A DNA stretch of 11,133 nucleotides from positions 1 through 11,133 of the forward strand of contig JBAWVG010000047.1 in the NCBI GenBank assembly GCA_037147395.1, read 5' to 3'. The notes below the pieces were generated by a model, which had not been told where the DNA came from, ran no database searches, and saw only the letters and a list, made by a program, of their open reading frames with translations. Shown piece after piece: positions 1 to 7,860 of this stretch; the stretch's first letter is position 1, and each line of letters begins with the position of its first letter. The DNA comes from VFJL01 sp037147395. Lineage in GTDB: Bacteria > Pseudomonadota > Gammaproteobacteria > Burkholderiales > Nitrosomonadaceae. The position numbers were made by a program, and so were the translations under genes.

Positions 1-965
1 CATCCGTTGCCCAAGACAATATCTTTGGCAGTGGTAAGAATGTCAATATTCAGGTTAGCACCGGTAATATCAACAAGACCTACTCATTATCTTTTACCGA
101 CCCCTACTTTACTAAGGATGGGATCAGTGCCGGATTTGATCTTTATGACCGCACCCTGAACACCACTACATTGTCCGGGGTGGCCCCCCTCAATACGGTT
201 ACCATGGGGACTGGGGTGCGGTTCGGTATTCCGGTCAATGAGAATGACACCATCTCGGCCGGGCTAGGACTGGAACAGACGACAATTAACTCGATCGGCA
301 CTGTTACACGTTACCAGCAATTCATTGATCAATACGGGCGCACCACCATTAACGTTCCGGTTACCTTGAGCTGGGCACGTGACGGGCGTGATAGCGCTAT
401 CTGGACGACCAGCGGAACCACCCACAGAGTGTTTGGCGAGGCCGGCATCCCGGGAGGAGATCTCAACTACTACAAGGCGAGCTATGCTCTGAAGTGGTTT
501 TTCCCCATTTCAAGGGATTTCACGCTGATGCTGCATGGTGAAGGCGGGATCGGCAATGGGTATAATGGACAGCACGGTCTGCCCTTCTTCAAGAATTTCT
601 TTGCTGGGGGCAATACTTCGGTACGAGGCTACTACATCAGCTCATTGGGTCCTCATGACAGCCTCGGTAGAGCACTCGGAGGTAATAAGCGCGTAGTCGG
701 CAGTGCCGAACTCATGTTTCCTCTGCCCGGCATGAAGAATGACCGGTCAGTACGTCTGAGTGCATTCCTAGATGCGGGTACCGTGTTCGGCCCAGGGGGG
801 GACCCATCTCGTAGCTCTCAAGAGGGAATGCGATATTCAACCGGTCTTGCTGTTATGTGGATCTCCCCGATGGGCCCACTCAAAGTGAGTCTTGCCCAGC
901 CACTAAATAGTCATCCAGGTGATAACATACAACGATTCCAGTTTCAGTTCGGACAACAGTTCTAA
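1..965 (+). CDS. bamA: BamA (outer-membrane beta-barrel assembly factor), C-terminal part, 5' truncated by the window
   Basis: This is the last 320 residues of BamA, the Omp85-family core of the BAM complex that folds and inserts beta-barrel proteins into the outer membrane. The reading frame is open from the window edge (first full codon at 3) to the TAA at 963-965, so the start lies upstream and no internal start should be used. What remains is barrel: a DPYF stretch near the beginning typical of the first barrel strands, the conserved VRGY of the L6 loop at 621-632, and a C-terminal strand ending in phenylalanine (FGQQF), as expected of an outer-membrane barrel. The N-terminal POTRA domains are outside the window. 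It is followed by skp, the usual partner order. Identification is by family motifs and synteny and I consider it secure. Confidence 0.96.
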   Translation, partial: SVAQDNIFGSGKNVNIQVSTGNINKTYSLSFTDPYFTKDGISAGFDLYDRTLNTTTLSGVAPLNTVTMGTGVRFGIPVNENDTISAGLGLEQTTINSIGTVTRYQQFIDQYGRTTINVPVTLSWARDGRDSAIWTTSGTTHRVFGEAGIPGGDLNYYKASYALKWFFPISRDFTLMLHGEGGIGNGYNGQHGLPFFKNFFAGGNTSVRGYYISSLGPHDSLGRALGGNKRVVGSAELMFPLPGMKNDRSVRLSAFLDAGTVFGPGGDPSRSSQEGMRYSTGLAVMWISPMGPLKVSLAQPLNSHPGDNIQRFQFQFGQQF

Positions 966-983
966 ATTTGGTAGTGATCAATC

Positions 984-989
984 AGGAGA
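984..989 (+). promoter_or_regulatory. Ribosome binding site of skp (decides the TTG start)
   Basis: AGGAGA lies 5 bases before the TTG at 995. It is the only good Shine-Dalgarno match near the beginning of this frame and supports 995 over the upstream TTG at 968. Confidence 0.7.
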
Positions 990-994
990 GAAAA

Positions 995-1522
995 TTGAAT
1001 CAGAGAAGCCAATACCAACAAATTTTAACCGCTGCCTGCATGATCATTGCATCGGTCGCGATCCCCTGCAATGTCAATGCTGCTGAGATCAAGATAGGAA
1101 TCGTCAATACCGAGAGAGTCCTGATCGAATCTGCGCCAGCGGTTCGAGCTCAGAAGAAGATAGAGAAGGAGTTCCTCCCACGCGATCAGGAACTTAAAAA
1201 AATGACTTCTCAGATCAAAGTTCTGCAGGAGCAATTAGAGAAAGAGGGGACATCCCTTCCAGAAATAGACCGCCGCGGCAAGGAGCGTGAACTCGCCAAC
1301 CTCAACCGTGAATTTCAACGGGCACAAAGGCAACTTCGTGAAGATCTGAGTCTGCGTCAGAATGATGAATTCGCTGTGATTCAGGTGAATGCGAGCAAGG
1401 TCATTCAGTCGATCGCGGAGGCAGAGAAGTACGACCTGATACTGCAGTTACAGGACTCTGTTTACCGGAGTCAGCGTATCGATATTACCGATAAAGTTAT
1501 TAAAGCACTGGCGGACAAGTAA
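995..1522 (+). CDS. skp: Skp/OmpH periplasmic chaperone, TTG start
   Basis: Skp is a trimeric periplasmic chaperone that holds unfolded outer-membrane proteins on their way to BAM. The 175-residue product has a signal peptide of about 30 residues: a polar start, a hydrophobic core around LTAACMIIASVAIP, and predicted cleavage after NVNAA. A mature part beginning EIKIGIVNTERV follows, the usual OmpH start. Residues about 60-125 are highly charged (many K, E, R, Q with Leu spacing), matching the coiled-coil tentacles. I chose TTG at 995 because AGGAGA at 984-989 sits 5 bases upstream and gives a normal signal peptide. The frame stays open upstream to another TTG at 968, but that has no ribosome site and lies directly after the bamA stop. 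The gene is 29 bp from bamA and 2 bp from fabZ, so co-transcription is likely. lpxD, which normally follows skp, is absent. Confidence 0.9.
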   Translation: MNQRSQYQQILTAACMIIASVAIPCNVNAAEIKIGIVNTERVLIESAPAVRAQKKIEKEFLPRDQELKKMTSQIKVLQEQLEKEGTSLPEIDRRGKERELANLNREFQRAQRQLREDLSLRQNDEFAVIQVNASKVIQSIAEAEKYDLILQLQDSVYRSQRIDITDKVIKALADK

Positions 1523-1524
1523 TC

Positions 1525-2004
1525 ATGGAAAAAGAGACCGGAGGACTAACGGGCGAGACCACGACTGCCATGGATATTCATGAAATTCTTGAGTACCTAC
1601 CCCACCGATACCCCTTCTTACTGGTGGACCGGGTACTTTCTTGTGAACCCGGCAAGGATATCGTCGCACTCAAGAATGTAACTATCAATGAACCCTTCTT
1701 TGTGGGTCACTTCCCCCATCATCCTGTCATGCCGGGCGTACTGATCATCGAAGCGTTGGCGCAGGCTGCAGCAATCTTGACGCTCAAGACGGCTGGGGTG
1801 AAAGCGGATAATGAATCAATTTATTATTTTGTCGGGATAGACGGCGCCCGATTCAAGAGGCCGATACAGGCGGGCGATCAGCTTCTTCTCAAGGTTGCCA
1901 TCACGCGACAAGTCAGGGGCATCTGGAAGTATTCTGCCCGCGCAGAAGTGGCAGGACACGTTGCTGCCGAAGCTGAATTAATGTGCACGATGAGGAGCAT
2001 CTAG
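1525..2004 (+). CDS. fabZ: FabZ, (3R)-hydroxyacyl-[acyl carrier protein] dehydratase
   Basis: FabZ dehydrates beta-hydroxyacyl-ACP to trans-2-enoyl-ACP in the elongation cycle of type II fatty acid synthesis, in the cytoplasm. The hot-dog fold signature is clear: LPHRYPFLLVDRV near the N-terminus, then GHFPHHPVMPG with catalytic His62, and LIIEALAQ with catalytic Glu76 (numbering from ATG 1525). YYFVGIDGARFKRP is the usual conserved central strand. The 159-residue length is slightly long because about 15 residues precede MDIHEIL, the customary FabZ start. An in-frame ATG at 1570 would give 144 residues but has no clear ribosome site, so 1525 is kept with some doubt. The ATG is 2 bp after the skp stop. 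Normally lpxD lies upstream and lpxA/lpxB downstream; none of the three is here. Confidence 0.95.
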   Translation: MEKETGGLTGETTTAMDIHEILEYLPHRYPFLLVDRVLSCEPGKDIVALKNVTINEPFFVGHFPHHPVMPGVLIIEALAQAAAILTLKTAGVKADNESIYYFVGIDGARFKRPIQAGDQLLLKVAITRQVRGIWKYSARAEVAGHVAAEAELMCTMRSI

Positions 2005-2040
2005 ATAACAGTTTAAACAGATAACCCTAGGTCAGTCGCA

Positions 2041-2631
2041 TTGCCAATCGAAAAACACACCTGGATCTGCGGAGTGGATGAGGCTGGCCGGGGGCCACTT
2101 GCGGGACCCGTGTTCGCTGCCTGTGTGGTACTCAACCCTGCCTACCGGATAGAGGGACTGGCAGACTCTAAAAAACTGAGTGAAAAAACCCGCACTAAAT
2201 TAGAAATAGTTATCAAGACACACTCCATGGCATGGTCAGTTGCCTCTGCATCTGTGGATGAGATTGACCAATTGAATATTCTGCAAGCGAGCTTGCTGGC
2301 GATGAAGCGGGCCGTAGAGAGCCTGTTATTCACTCCAGACCAGGTGCTGGTGGATGGCAACCACATCCCCTTCCTAAATTATCCAGCCCGGGCGATCATC
2401 CGAGGGGATAGCTTAATTCCTGAGATTTCAGCAGCATCGATCTTAGCCAAAACTGCACGCGATGCCGAGATGATGAGGCTACACCAAGACTTCCCACACT
2501 ATGGATTTGACCGTCACAAGGGATACCCTACCGCTGCGCATATCATCGCATTGCAAGAGTATGGCATCTCCAGCGAACACCGCCGTAGCTTTGCGCCGGT
2601 AAAGAAGATGATAATGCAATGCAGCCCTTAA
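2041..2631 (+). CDS. rnhB: Ribonuclease HII, TTG start
   Basis: RNase HII cleaves RNA-DNA hybrids and cuts 5' of single ribonucleotides embedded in DNA, starting ribonucleotide excision repair. The four metal-binding acidic residues are visible: Asp13-Glu14 in CGVDEAGRGPLAGPV, Asp105 in LVDGN, and Asp123 in GDSLIPEISAASILAK. GFDRHKGYPT near residue 155 is also typical, and the length of 196 residues is normal. The start is TTG at 2041: the upstream frame hits TAA at 2014 without an ATG or GTG, and the next possible starts would remove the catalytic motif. A weak AGGT at 2029-2032 lies 8 bases upstream. It follows fabZ by 36 bp; in most Proteobacteria lpxA and lpxB occupy that place, so this adjacency is unusual. 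Confidence 0.94.
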   Translation: MPIEKHTWICGVDEAGRGPLAGPVFAACVVLNPAYRIEGLADSKKLSEKTRTKLEIVIKTHSMAWSVASASVDEIDQLNILQASLLAMKRAVESLLFTPDQVLVDGNHIPFLNYPARAIIRGDSLIPEISAASILAKTARDAEMMRLHQDFPHYGFDRHKGYPTAAHIIALQEYGISSEHRRSFAPVKKMIMQCSP

Positions 2632-2683
2632 AATCCCAATCTGTCAGCGCATACTTCACACATACAGCATTACTGATTCAGCG

Positions 2684-2716
2684 CCACGGCTGTTCGTGAT
2701 AACTCAGTAGCCGTGG
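2684..2716 (+). other. Inverted repeat after rnhB (8-bp perfect stem)
   Basis: CCACGGCT at 2684-2691 is exactly complementary to AGCCGTGG at 2709-2716, with a 17-base loop, in the 209-bp gap between rnhB and the FKBP gene. No T-run follows, so it is not a textbook intrinsic terminator. It may still end or stabilise the rnhB transcript, or act in the leader of the next gene. Confidence 0.4.
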
Positions 2717-2750
2717 ATACACTATTTGTGATGACTCTAAAATATACTGC

Positions 2751-2759
2751 TGATAAAAT
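2751..2759 (+). promoter_or_regulatory. Possible extended -10 promoter for the FKBP gene
   Basis: TGATAAAAT fits an extended -10 element (TG-N-TAAAAT) about 80 bp before the ATG at 2841. A TTGTGA at 2726-2731 is 22 bp away, too far for a normal -35, so recognition would have to depend on the extended -10. It sits in an AT-rich stretch downstream of the inverted repeat. It is suggestive only. Confidence 0.3.
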
Positions 2760-2840
2760 GCGGATCTTTATTATTTAAAATAAACCAGCTACTTTGGCAG
2801 AACCTGGTTACATATCTATCAACTCACAAGCGGAAACAAC

Positions 2841-3323
2841 ATGCGCATCGTCAAGGACACCATCGTATCTCTCAGTTATGAATTATCGGACTCGACTGGC
2901 AAGGTTCTAGAAAAAGCCGGCTCTCCAATCACTTATTTGCACGGCGGCTATGATGGCATCTTCCCGATGGTGGAAGAAGCCCTCCATGATAAGGAGGTGG
3001 GTCATACCTGCTCAGTCTATATGGAGCCCGAGAATACCTTTGGAGAATACGATAGTGACCTAGTTCGGATGGAGCCGCGCGATGCATTTCCTGATGACAT
3101 CGTAGTCGGGATGCAGTTCGAGGGCGGAGATGAGGAGGACTCAGATGACGTGATCATCTTCACCGTCACCGATATTGCAGACGACAAGGTGGTGGTAGAT
3201 GGCAATCATCCTCTCGCTGGGATGACACTACGTTTCGATTGTACAGTCACTGATATACGATCCGCTACGGCTGAGGAACTCTCACATGGTCATGTTCACG
3301 GTGCTCACGGGCACGAACACTGA
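2841..3323 (+). CDS. slyD: SlyD-like FKBP-type peptidyl-prolyl cis-trans isomerase with His-rich tail
   Basis: This 160-residue cytoplasmic FKBP catalyses proline cis-trans isomerisation and, like SlyD, probably acts as a chaperone and metal (Ni2+) handler. The FKBP part is split as in SlyD: residues 1-68 (VSLSYEL, ITYLHGGYDGIFPMVEEAL, ENTFGEYD) and 129-145, with the insert-in-flap chaperone domain between (about 70-128, ending DGNHPLAGMTL). Acidic residues cluster at 96-103. The last 13 residues contain six histidines (149, 151, 153, 156, 158, 160), a likely metal-binding tail, though it lacks the cysteines of the E. coli tail. The ATG has GCGGAA upstream. The gene stands alone, 209 bp from rnhB and convergent with mutS. 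The family is certain; the exact subfamily name (SlyD versus FkpB) is inferred from the tail and insert domain. Confidence 0.88.
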   Translation: MRIVKDTIVSLSYELSDSTGKVLEKAGSPITYLHGGYDGIFPMVEEALHDKEVGHTCSVYMEPENTFGEYDSDLVRMEPRDAFPDDIVVGMQFEGGDEEDSDDVIIFTVTDIADDKVVVDGNHPLAGMTLRFDCTVTDIRSATAEELSHGHVHGAHGHEH

Positions 3324-3335
3324 TTACTCTTGAAC

Positions 3336-3370
3336 TGGCTCAGCTTTAAATCAGCGGCCTAATTGAGTCA
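3336..3370. terminator. Weak stem-loop between convergent FKBP and mutS genes
   Basis: TGGCTCA at 3336-3342 can pair with TGAGTCA at 3364-3370 (7 bp with one G-U pair), with an inner GCT/AGC pairing. It fills the 47-bp gap between two converging genes, a natural place for a shared terminator, but there is no U-run on either strand. Treat it as a weak candidate. Confidence 0.25.
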
Positions 3371-5968
3371 TTAATGCCATTCACTCTCCACGATCTTTTT
3401 TAGTATATAGAGCTGCTCCAATGCCTCTTTCGGACTTAACTCATCCGGTATGATGGTACGCAACTGCAGCAGAACGGGGTGCTCCTGCGGCGGGTCTACC
3501 ACGACTACACCTGTTGAGAATAGATCTCCCTGCAGATTTCCACCTGAACTCTCCTGCTCCAACTTCATCAGATGCGCCCTCGCGACCTTGATAGTCTGCT
3601 CTGGGATACCGGCAAGTGCTGCGACCTGAAGGCCGTAACTCTGACTGGCGGGACCATCACTGACCTCATGTAAAAATACGATATGGTGTTTATGCTCCAC
3701 CGCCTCAAGGTGTACATTAACCACCTGAGGGAACTCTTCCGTAAGTCTTGTCAGTTCGAAATAGTGAGTGGCAAACAACGTGTAGCATCGATTCTTTTCC
3801 AGCAAATAACGAGCAATTGCAAATGCCAGCGCCAGGCCGTCAAACGTGGAAGTACCACGCCCAACCTCATCCATCAATACCAGACTTTGCGGGGTTGAAT
3901 TATGCAGAATATTGGCAGCCTCAGTCATCTCCACCATGAAAGTCGATCGTCCACCAGCGAGGTCATCTGAGGCGCCGATACGAGTAAATATTTGGTCGAG
4001 TGGGCCAAGACATGCGCTATCAGCGGGAACAAAACTACCACAATGTGCGAGTAATGTGATCAATGCCACCTGCCTCATGTAAGTGGATTTCCCACCCATA
4101 TTGGGCCCGGTAATAATGAGCATTTGACGGTTGCCATTATCTACAGCACCGAGTCTCACATCATTAGCGATGAAGTTCTCCACCTGATCTTCCACCACTG
4201 GGTGACGTCCAGACACAATCTCAATCTTGGCTGAATCCGTGAATGTCGGCATGGTGTAGCCGAGTAACAGTGCACGCTCAGCGAAAGCAGCCAGCACATC
4301 CAATTCAGCCACAGCACGAGCGACTCGTTGCAAATAATCAATGAATGGTGAGAGCGATTCTAGCAATCTCTCATACAAAAATTTTTCACGTGCCAATGCC
4401 CGATCCTGTGCAGATAGCGCCATATCTTCGAAGGTTTTAAGTTCTGGCGTGATGTAACGCTCTGCATTCTTCAGTGTCTGTCGACGCCGGTAGTCATCAG
4501 GAATTTTCTCGGTATGAGCATGGGTGACCTCGATATAGAATCCATGCACTCGGTTATACTCCACCCTGAGAGTAGCGATCCCTGTGCGCGCCCTCTCCCG
4601 TGCCTCCAACTGAACCAGGAATTCGCCACCGTTATTCTGTATCGCACGCAATCCATCCAGCTCATCATCATATCCGTCTGCGATTACTCCGCCTTCCCGC
4701 AGCACCGCACTCGGCTCTTCACGGAGAGCACTCTCCAGAAGACTCACAAGATCAGTATCTGGCGTGATCGCTTGTGTAAGTACGTTGATACGCTCACTGA
4801 CACAGTTAGCAACTGCTGACATGACTTCAGGCAAACATTTCAAACTATCACGCAGACCCGATAGATCCCGTGGACGTGCAGATTTCAGTGCAATCCGTGC
4901 GGTGATACGCTCTATATCAGACACACGTCTGAAACATTCCCGGACTGCATGATAGGGTCCCAACCCGGCTGATCCGATCAATTCAGATACGCTATTGAGA
5001 CGCTGCTGGACCACGACTTGATCACGTAGCGGATGATGTAACCAGTGTCGAAGTAAACGACTCCCCATGCTGTTTGAACAGGTATCAAGCAGTGATAACA
5101 GTGTGGGCGATACTTCGCCTCGTATGGTTTCTGAAATTTCTAGATTACGACGGGTAGCAGCATCCATCCTCACGTAAGTACTATCCCGCTCAGCGTGCAG
5201 CGACTTAATATGAGCGACGCTTGCACCCTGAGTGAGGCGTGCATACTCTAGCAGCGCACCGGCCGCACCCAAACTCAAGTGTGAGTTATCACAGCCGAAA
5301 CCAGAAAGATCATGCGTTCCAAATTGCTGGATGAGATTGCGTACGGCGGCGTCACTATCAAACTGCCATACCGGCAGATACTTCATGCTTAAACTTTTGA
5401 ATGTGCTGACACTGTTTAATAAGGTAGAGCCTTTCATCGACTCTGGCAGCAATACCTCAGATGGCTTCAATCGTTCCAACTCACTCGCCAAATTATCAGC
5501 AGTTGTCTCCATGATGTACAACTGACCGGCCGCGAGATTAAGCCAGGATAATCCCAGCGTGGATTCATTCAAAAATATCGCCAATATGACACAGTCGCGC
5601 TTTTCTTCTAGCAGAGCAGCATCTGTCAGCGTTCCGGGCGTGATGATCCGTGTGACCTGACGCTCTACCGGACCCTTGGCAGTTGCAGGGTCTCCAATCT
5701 GTTCGCAGATTGCAACCGACTCTCCAAGCCTGACAAGCTTTGCTAAATATTGCTCGGCAGCGTGGTAGGGTACACCCGCCATCTTGATCGGCTCACCCGC
5801 TGAGACTCCTCGACGGGTTAAGGTGATATCAAGTAGCCTTGCAGCCTTTTCCGCGTCATCGAAGAATAGTTCGTAGAAGTCCCCCATGCGATAAAACATC
5901 AGCATGTCTGAATGCTGTGCCTTGATGCGCAGGTATTGCTGCATCATTGGGGTATGCTGGCTTGACAT
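3371..5968 (-). CDS. mutS: DNA mismatch repair protein MutS
   Basis: MutS recognises base mismatches and small loops and, with ATP and MutL, starts methyl-directed repair. The 865-residue length matches MutS (E. coli 853). The mismatch wedge F-x-E is Phe31-Tyr32-Glu33 in MGDFYELFF. The ATPase has Walker A GPNMGGKS at 621-628, the STFMVEMTE signature at about 675-683 and Walker B LVLMDEVGRGTSTFDG with Asp700-Glu701, followed by FATHYFELTRL. QGDLF at 813-817 fits the sliding-clamp binding consensus found in MutS tails. The C-terminal SPKEALEQLYILKKI matches the helical tail. The start at 5968 has AGGA just 3 bases upstream, which is close; the conserved N-terminus TPMMQQYL supports a start here. 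It lies 68 bp after the mutarotase gene in the same direction, so co-transcription with it is possible. No frameshift or missing motif seen. Confidence 0.98.
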   Translation of the reverse strand: MSSQHTPMMQQYLRIKAQHSDMLMFYRMGDFYELFFDDAEKAARLLDITLTRRGVSAGEPIKMAGVPYHAAEQYLAKLVRLGESVAICEQIGDPATAKGPVERQVTRIITPGTLTDAALLEEKRDCVILAIFLNESTLGLSWLNLAAGQLYIMETTADNLASELERLKPSEVLLPESMKGSTLLNSVSTFKSLSMKYLPVWQFDSDAAVRNLIQQFGTHDLSGFGCDNSHLSLGAAGALLEYARLTQGASVAHIKSLHAERDSTYVRMDAATRRNLEISETIRGEVSPTLLSLLDTCSNSMGSRLLRHWLHHPLRDQVVVQQRLNSVSELIGSAGLGPYHAVRECFRRVSDIERITARIALKSARPRDLSGLRDSLKCLPEVMSAVANCVSERINVLTQAITPDTDLVSLLESALREEPSAVLREGGVIADGYDDELDGLRAIQNNGGEFLVQLEARERARTGIATLRVEYNRVHGFYIEVTHAHTEKIPDDYRRRQTLKNAERYITPELKTFEDMALSAQDRALAREKFLYERLLESLSPFIDYLQRVARAVAELDVLAAFAERALLLGYTMPTFTDSAKIEIVSGRHPVVEDQVENFIANDVRLGAVDNGNRQMLIITGPNMGGKSTYMRQVALITLLAHCGSFVPADSACLGPLDQIFTRIGASDDLAGGRSTFMVEMTEAANILHNSTPQSLVLMDEVGRGTSTFDGLALAFAIARYLLEKNRCYTLFATHYFELTRLTEEFPQVVNVHLEAVEHKHHIVFLHEVSDGPASQSYGLQVAALAGIPEQTIKVARAHLMKLEQESSGGNLQGDLFSTGVVVVDPPQEHPVLLQLRTIIPDELSPKEALEQLYILKKIVESEWH

Positions 5969-6036
5969 GATCCTAGTAAATGGGTGCGATGGATAGAACT
6001 ACATCCAGCGAGAACGATGAATCTACGAAACTACGA

Positions 6037-6942
6037 TCAAGTTCCCTCTATGGAATAGTTTGCCACTAATCGAGACTCTCTGCCGGGTGCCACTTCCACT
6101 ACATCGGTTGCTGCATTGGTCGTCTCGACGCAGAGCAGATTCCGGTAATCATTGTCCTGCAGATCTGCCATCTCTGCCGAGATCTTGGCCCATGGATTCC
6201 AGACCACAGCCGTTTTATTACCCCCCGATCGAATCCTGATACGGCGTTTCAGAGCTATATCATTAATGACTAATTCATCTCGAACGCCAAGATAGATACG
6301 ATCTACTTCCTCATTGATCACAACCGGGCCAGTCTGTTTTTTCAGTGCACTATTGTCGACCTTATCAATATAGTCGGCCCCCTCCAGTCCAGATACATTT
6401 ACCTGATTGATATCCCCGACCTTAAAGTAAGTATGAAATGCCTGCGTCAGAGGAAATAGCTGTGCACCTGTGTTGCGCGTGACCAGCTCAAGATTCAGAG
6501 ATTTTCCAACCGTGATCTCTAGCAGCAAGGTAAAAGACTGTGGCCAGATAGCAAGTGTCTCTGGAGTATCATTAAGTCCTAGCGTGACCCGAATCTCGCC
6601 AGATGCAGTGGTTTCTGTTGCGATTACATTCCATAGGCGGTTACGTACAAAGCCATGGGCAGGTCGGCCCAACCCCTGCGGATCGGCACCGAACCATGGC
6701 CAACAGACCGGCGCCCCTCCCTTAATTGCTTTTCCTGTCTGATAATATGCCTTCTCACTGAGGAACATCAGGTCATCCACCTCGCCCACAGGACGAAAGG
6801 ACAATACCTGCCCTGCATAGATCGAGATCAAGGCTTTGGAATTGGCAGTGCTAACCTCAATGAAGGGGAGCCCACCCCCACCCTGAGTGAACTTGAGTTG
6901 ACCAGGAATTGCGTATTCAGCATTTAGTTGTTCAGTATTCAT
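6037..6942 (-). CDS. D-hexose-6-phosphate mutarotase (YeaD family, aldose 1-epimerase superfamily)
   Basis: The 301-residue product belongs to the galactose-mutarotase-like fold and resembles E. coli YeaD, which interconverts alpha and beta anomers of glucose 6-phosphate and related sugars. Landmarks in order: GGAPVCWPWFG (76-86), PAHGFVRNRLW with active-site His96, AFHTYF with His170, VSGLEGADYIDKV (about 183-195), and CVETTNA with catalytic Glu273. An in-frame ATG at 6984 would add 14 residues (MYLPPSSQKEYTYI), but these do not resemble the family. I prefer 6942, which gives the usual length; AAAGGAA lies upstream at a rather long 12-13 bases, so the start is uncertain. It sits 73 bp after suhB and 68 bp before mutS on the same strand. 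Substrate specificity is inferred from the family. Confidence 0.88.
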   Translation of the reverse strand: MNTEQLNAEYAIPGQLKFTQGGGGLPFIEVSTANSKALISIYAGQVLSFRPVGEVDDLMFLSEKAYYQTGKAIKGGAPVCWPWFGADPQGLGRPAHGFVRNRLWNVIATETTASGEIRVTLGLNDTPETLAIWPQSFTLLLEITVGKSLNLELVTRNTGAQLFPLTQAFHTYFKVGDINQVNVSGLEGADYIDKVDNSALKKQTGPVVINEEVDRIYLGVRDELVINDIALKRRIRIRSGGNKTAVVWNPWAKISAEMADLQDNDYRNLLCVETTNAATDVVEVAPGRESRLVANYSIEGT

Positions 6943-7015
6943 GATGTAGGTGTATTCCTTTTGGCTACTGGGTGGTAAGTACATCGACCTTGATTTTACT
7001 GGAGATGGGTATTTT

Positions 7016-7822
7016 CTAGGATTTCAATTCTTTGGTCAGATGTGGCGCAATCACCTGGAGCAATTGTCCAAATGTTTTGGGATTACCCGCAACAATATTT
7101 CCACTTTTCAGATAAGTCGCATTACCTTCAAGATCGGATACCAATCCACCCGCCTCGGTGATGAGCAGACAACCCGCTGCCATATCCCATGGAGATAGCC
7201 CCATCTCCCAGAAGCCGTCATAACGTCCAGCGGCTACATAAGCCAAATCCAGAGCGGCAGAGCCGGGTCGTCGGATGCCGGAAGTTCTGGGCATGATGTC
7301 CTTCAAGATAGCAAGATAAGCATCTACATGAGTGAAGTCTCGAAACGGCAAGCCCGTCCCGATTAGACAATCAGCAAGTTGCGTACGTTTACTCACGCGC
7401 AATCGATGGTCATTGAGATAGGCCCCCCGCCCGCGGCTTGCGGTGAATAATTCATTGCTACAGGGGTCGTATACCACGGCCTGGGTCAGTATGCCCTTAT
7501 GCATCAGCGCGATCGAGACTGAGTACTGGGGAAGTCCGTGTAAAAAATTGGTCGTACCATCGAGCGGATCGATGATCCACTGATATTCTGACTTCTCCTG
7601 GTCACCACGAGAACCGCTCTCTTCTGCTAGAATCGCGTGGGCCGGATAGGCGTCCAGAAGCACCTGTATGATGGCATCTTCCGCCGCACCATCCACCTCG
7701 CTGACAAAGTCGTTGTGCGCCTTTCGTGAGACGTGCAGCAAATCCAGATGCTGTGCAGCGCGATTGATAATACCACCAGCGCGGCGCGCGGCTTTTACTG
7801 CAATGGTGAGCATGGGATGCAT
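7016..7822 (-). CDS. suhB: SuhB-type inositol-1-monophosphatase
   Basis: This 268-residue Mg2+-dependent phosphatase dephosphorylates inositol 1-phosphate in vitro; in E. coli SuhB is also part of the rRNA transcription antitermination complex. The metal-site motifs are all present: AEESG with Glu68, WIIDPLDGTTNF with Asp85 and Asp88, and SPWDMAAGCLLITEAGG with Asp213. Length and spacing match E. coli SuhB closely. The ATG at 7822 has no strong ribosome site, and Met4 is a possible alternative; both preserve the domain. It is divergent from trmJ with 38 bp between the start codons, the same arrangement as in E. coli, which favours SuhB over other members of the inositol phosphatase family. 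It probably heads a co-directional group with the mutarotase and mutS. Confidence 0.92.
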   Translation of the reverse strand: MHPMLTIAVKAARRAGGIINRAAQHLDLLHVSRKAHNDFVSEVDGAAEDAIIQVLLDAYPAHAILAEESGSRGDQEKSEYQWIIDPLDGTTNFLHGLPQYSVSIALMHKGILTQAVVYDPCSNELFTASRGRGAYLNDHRLRVSKRTQLADCLIGTGLPFRDFTHVDAYLAILKDIMPRTSGIRRPGSAALDLAYVAAGRYDGFWEMGLSPWDMAAGCLLITEAGGLVSDLEGNATYLKSGNIVAGNPKTFGQLLQVIAPHLTKELKS

Positions 7823-7860
7823 TTTCTGGGCTCAAGATTAAATAAAAACAGGATTTTAAT

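Noticed and set aside
968..994. TTG at 968 as the start of skp.
   Set aside because: It lies 2 bp after the bamA stop without a ribosome site and would add nine polar residues before a normal signal peptide; TTG at 995 has AGGAGA at good spacing.
1523..2040. Possible hidden remnants of lpxD, lpxA or lpxB in other frames around fabZ.
   Set aside because: There are only 2 bp before fabZ and 36 bp after it, and nothing resembling hexapeptide-repeat acyltransferases appears in either gap.
4514..4819. Several open frames opposite mutS, including one of about 100 codons.
   Set aside because: They are shadows of the intact mutS reading frame with no family resemblance or ribosome site.
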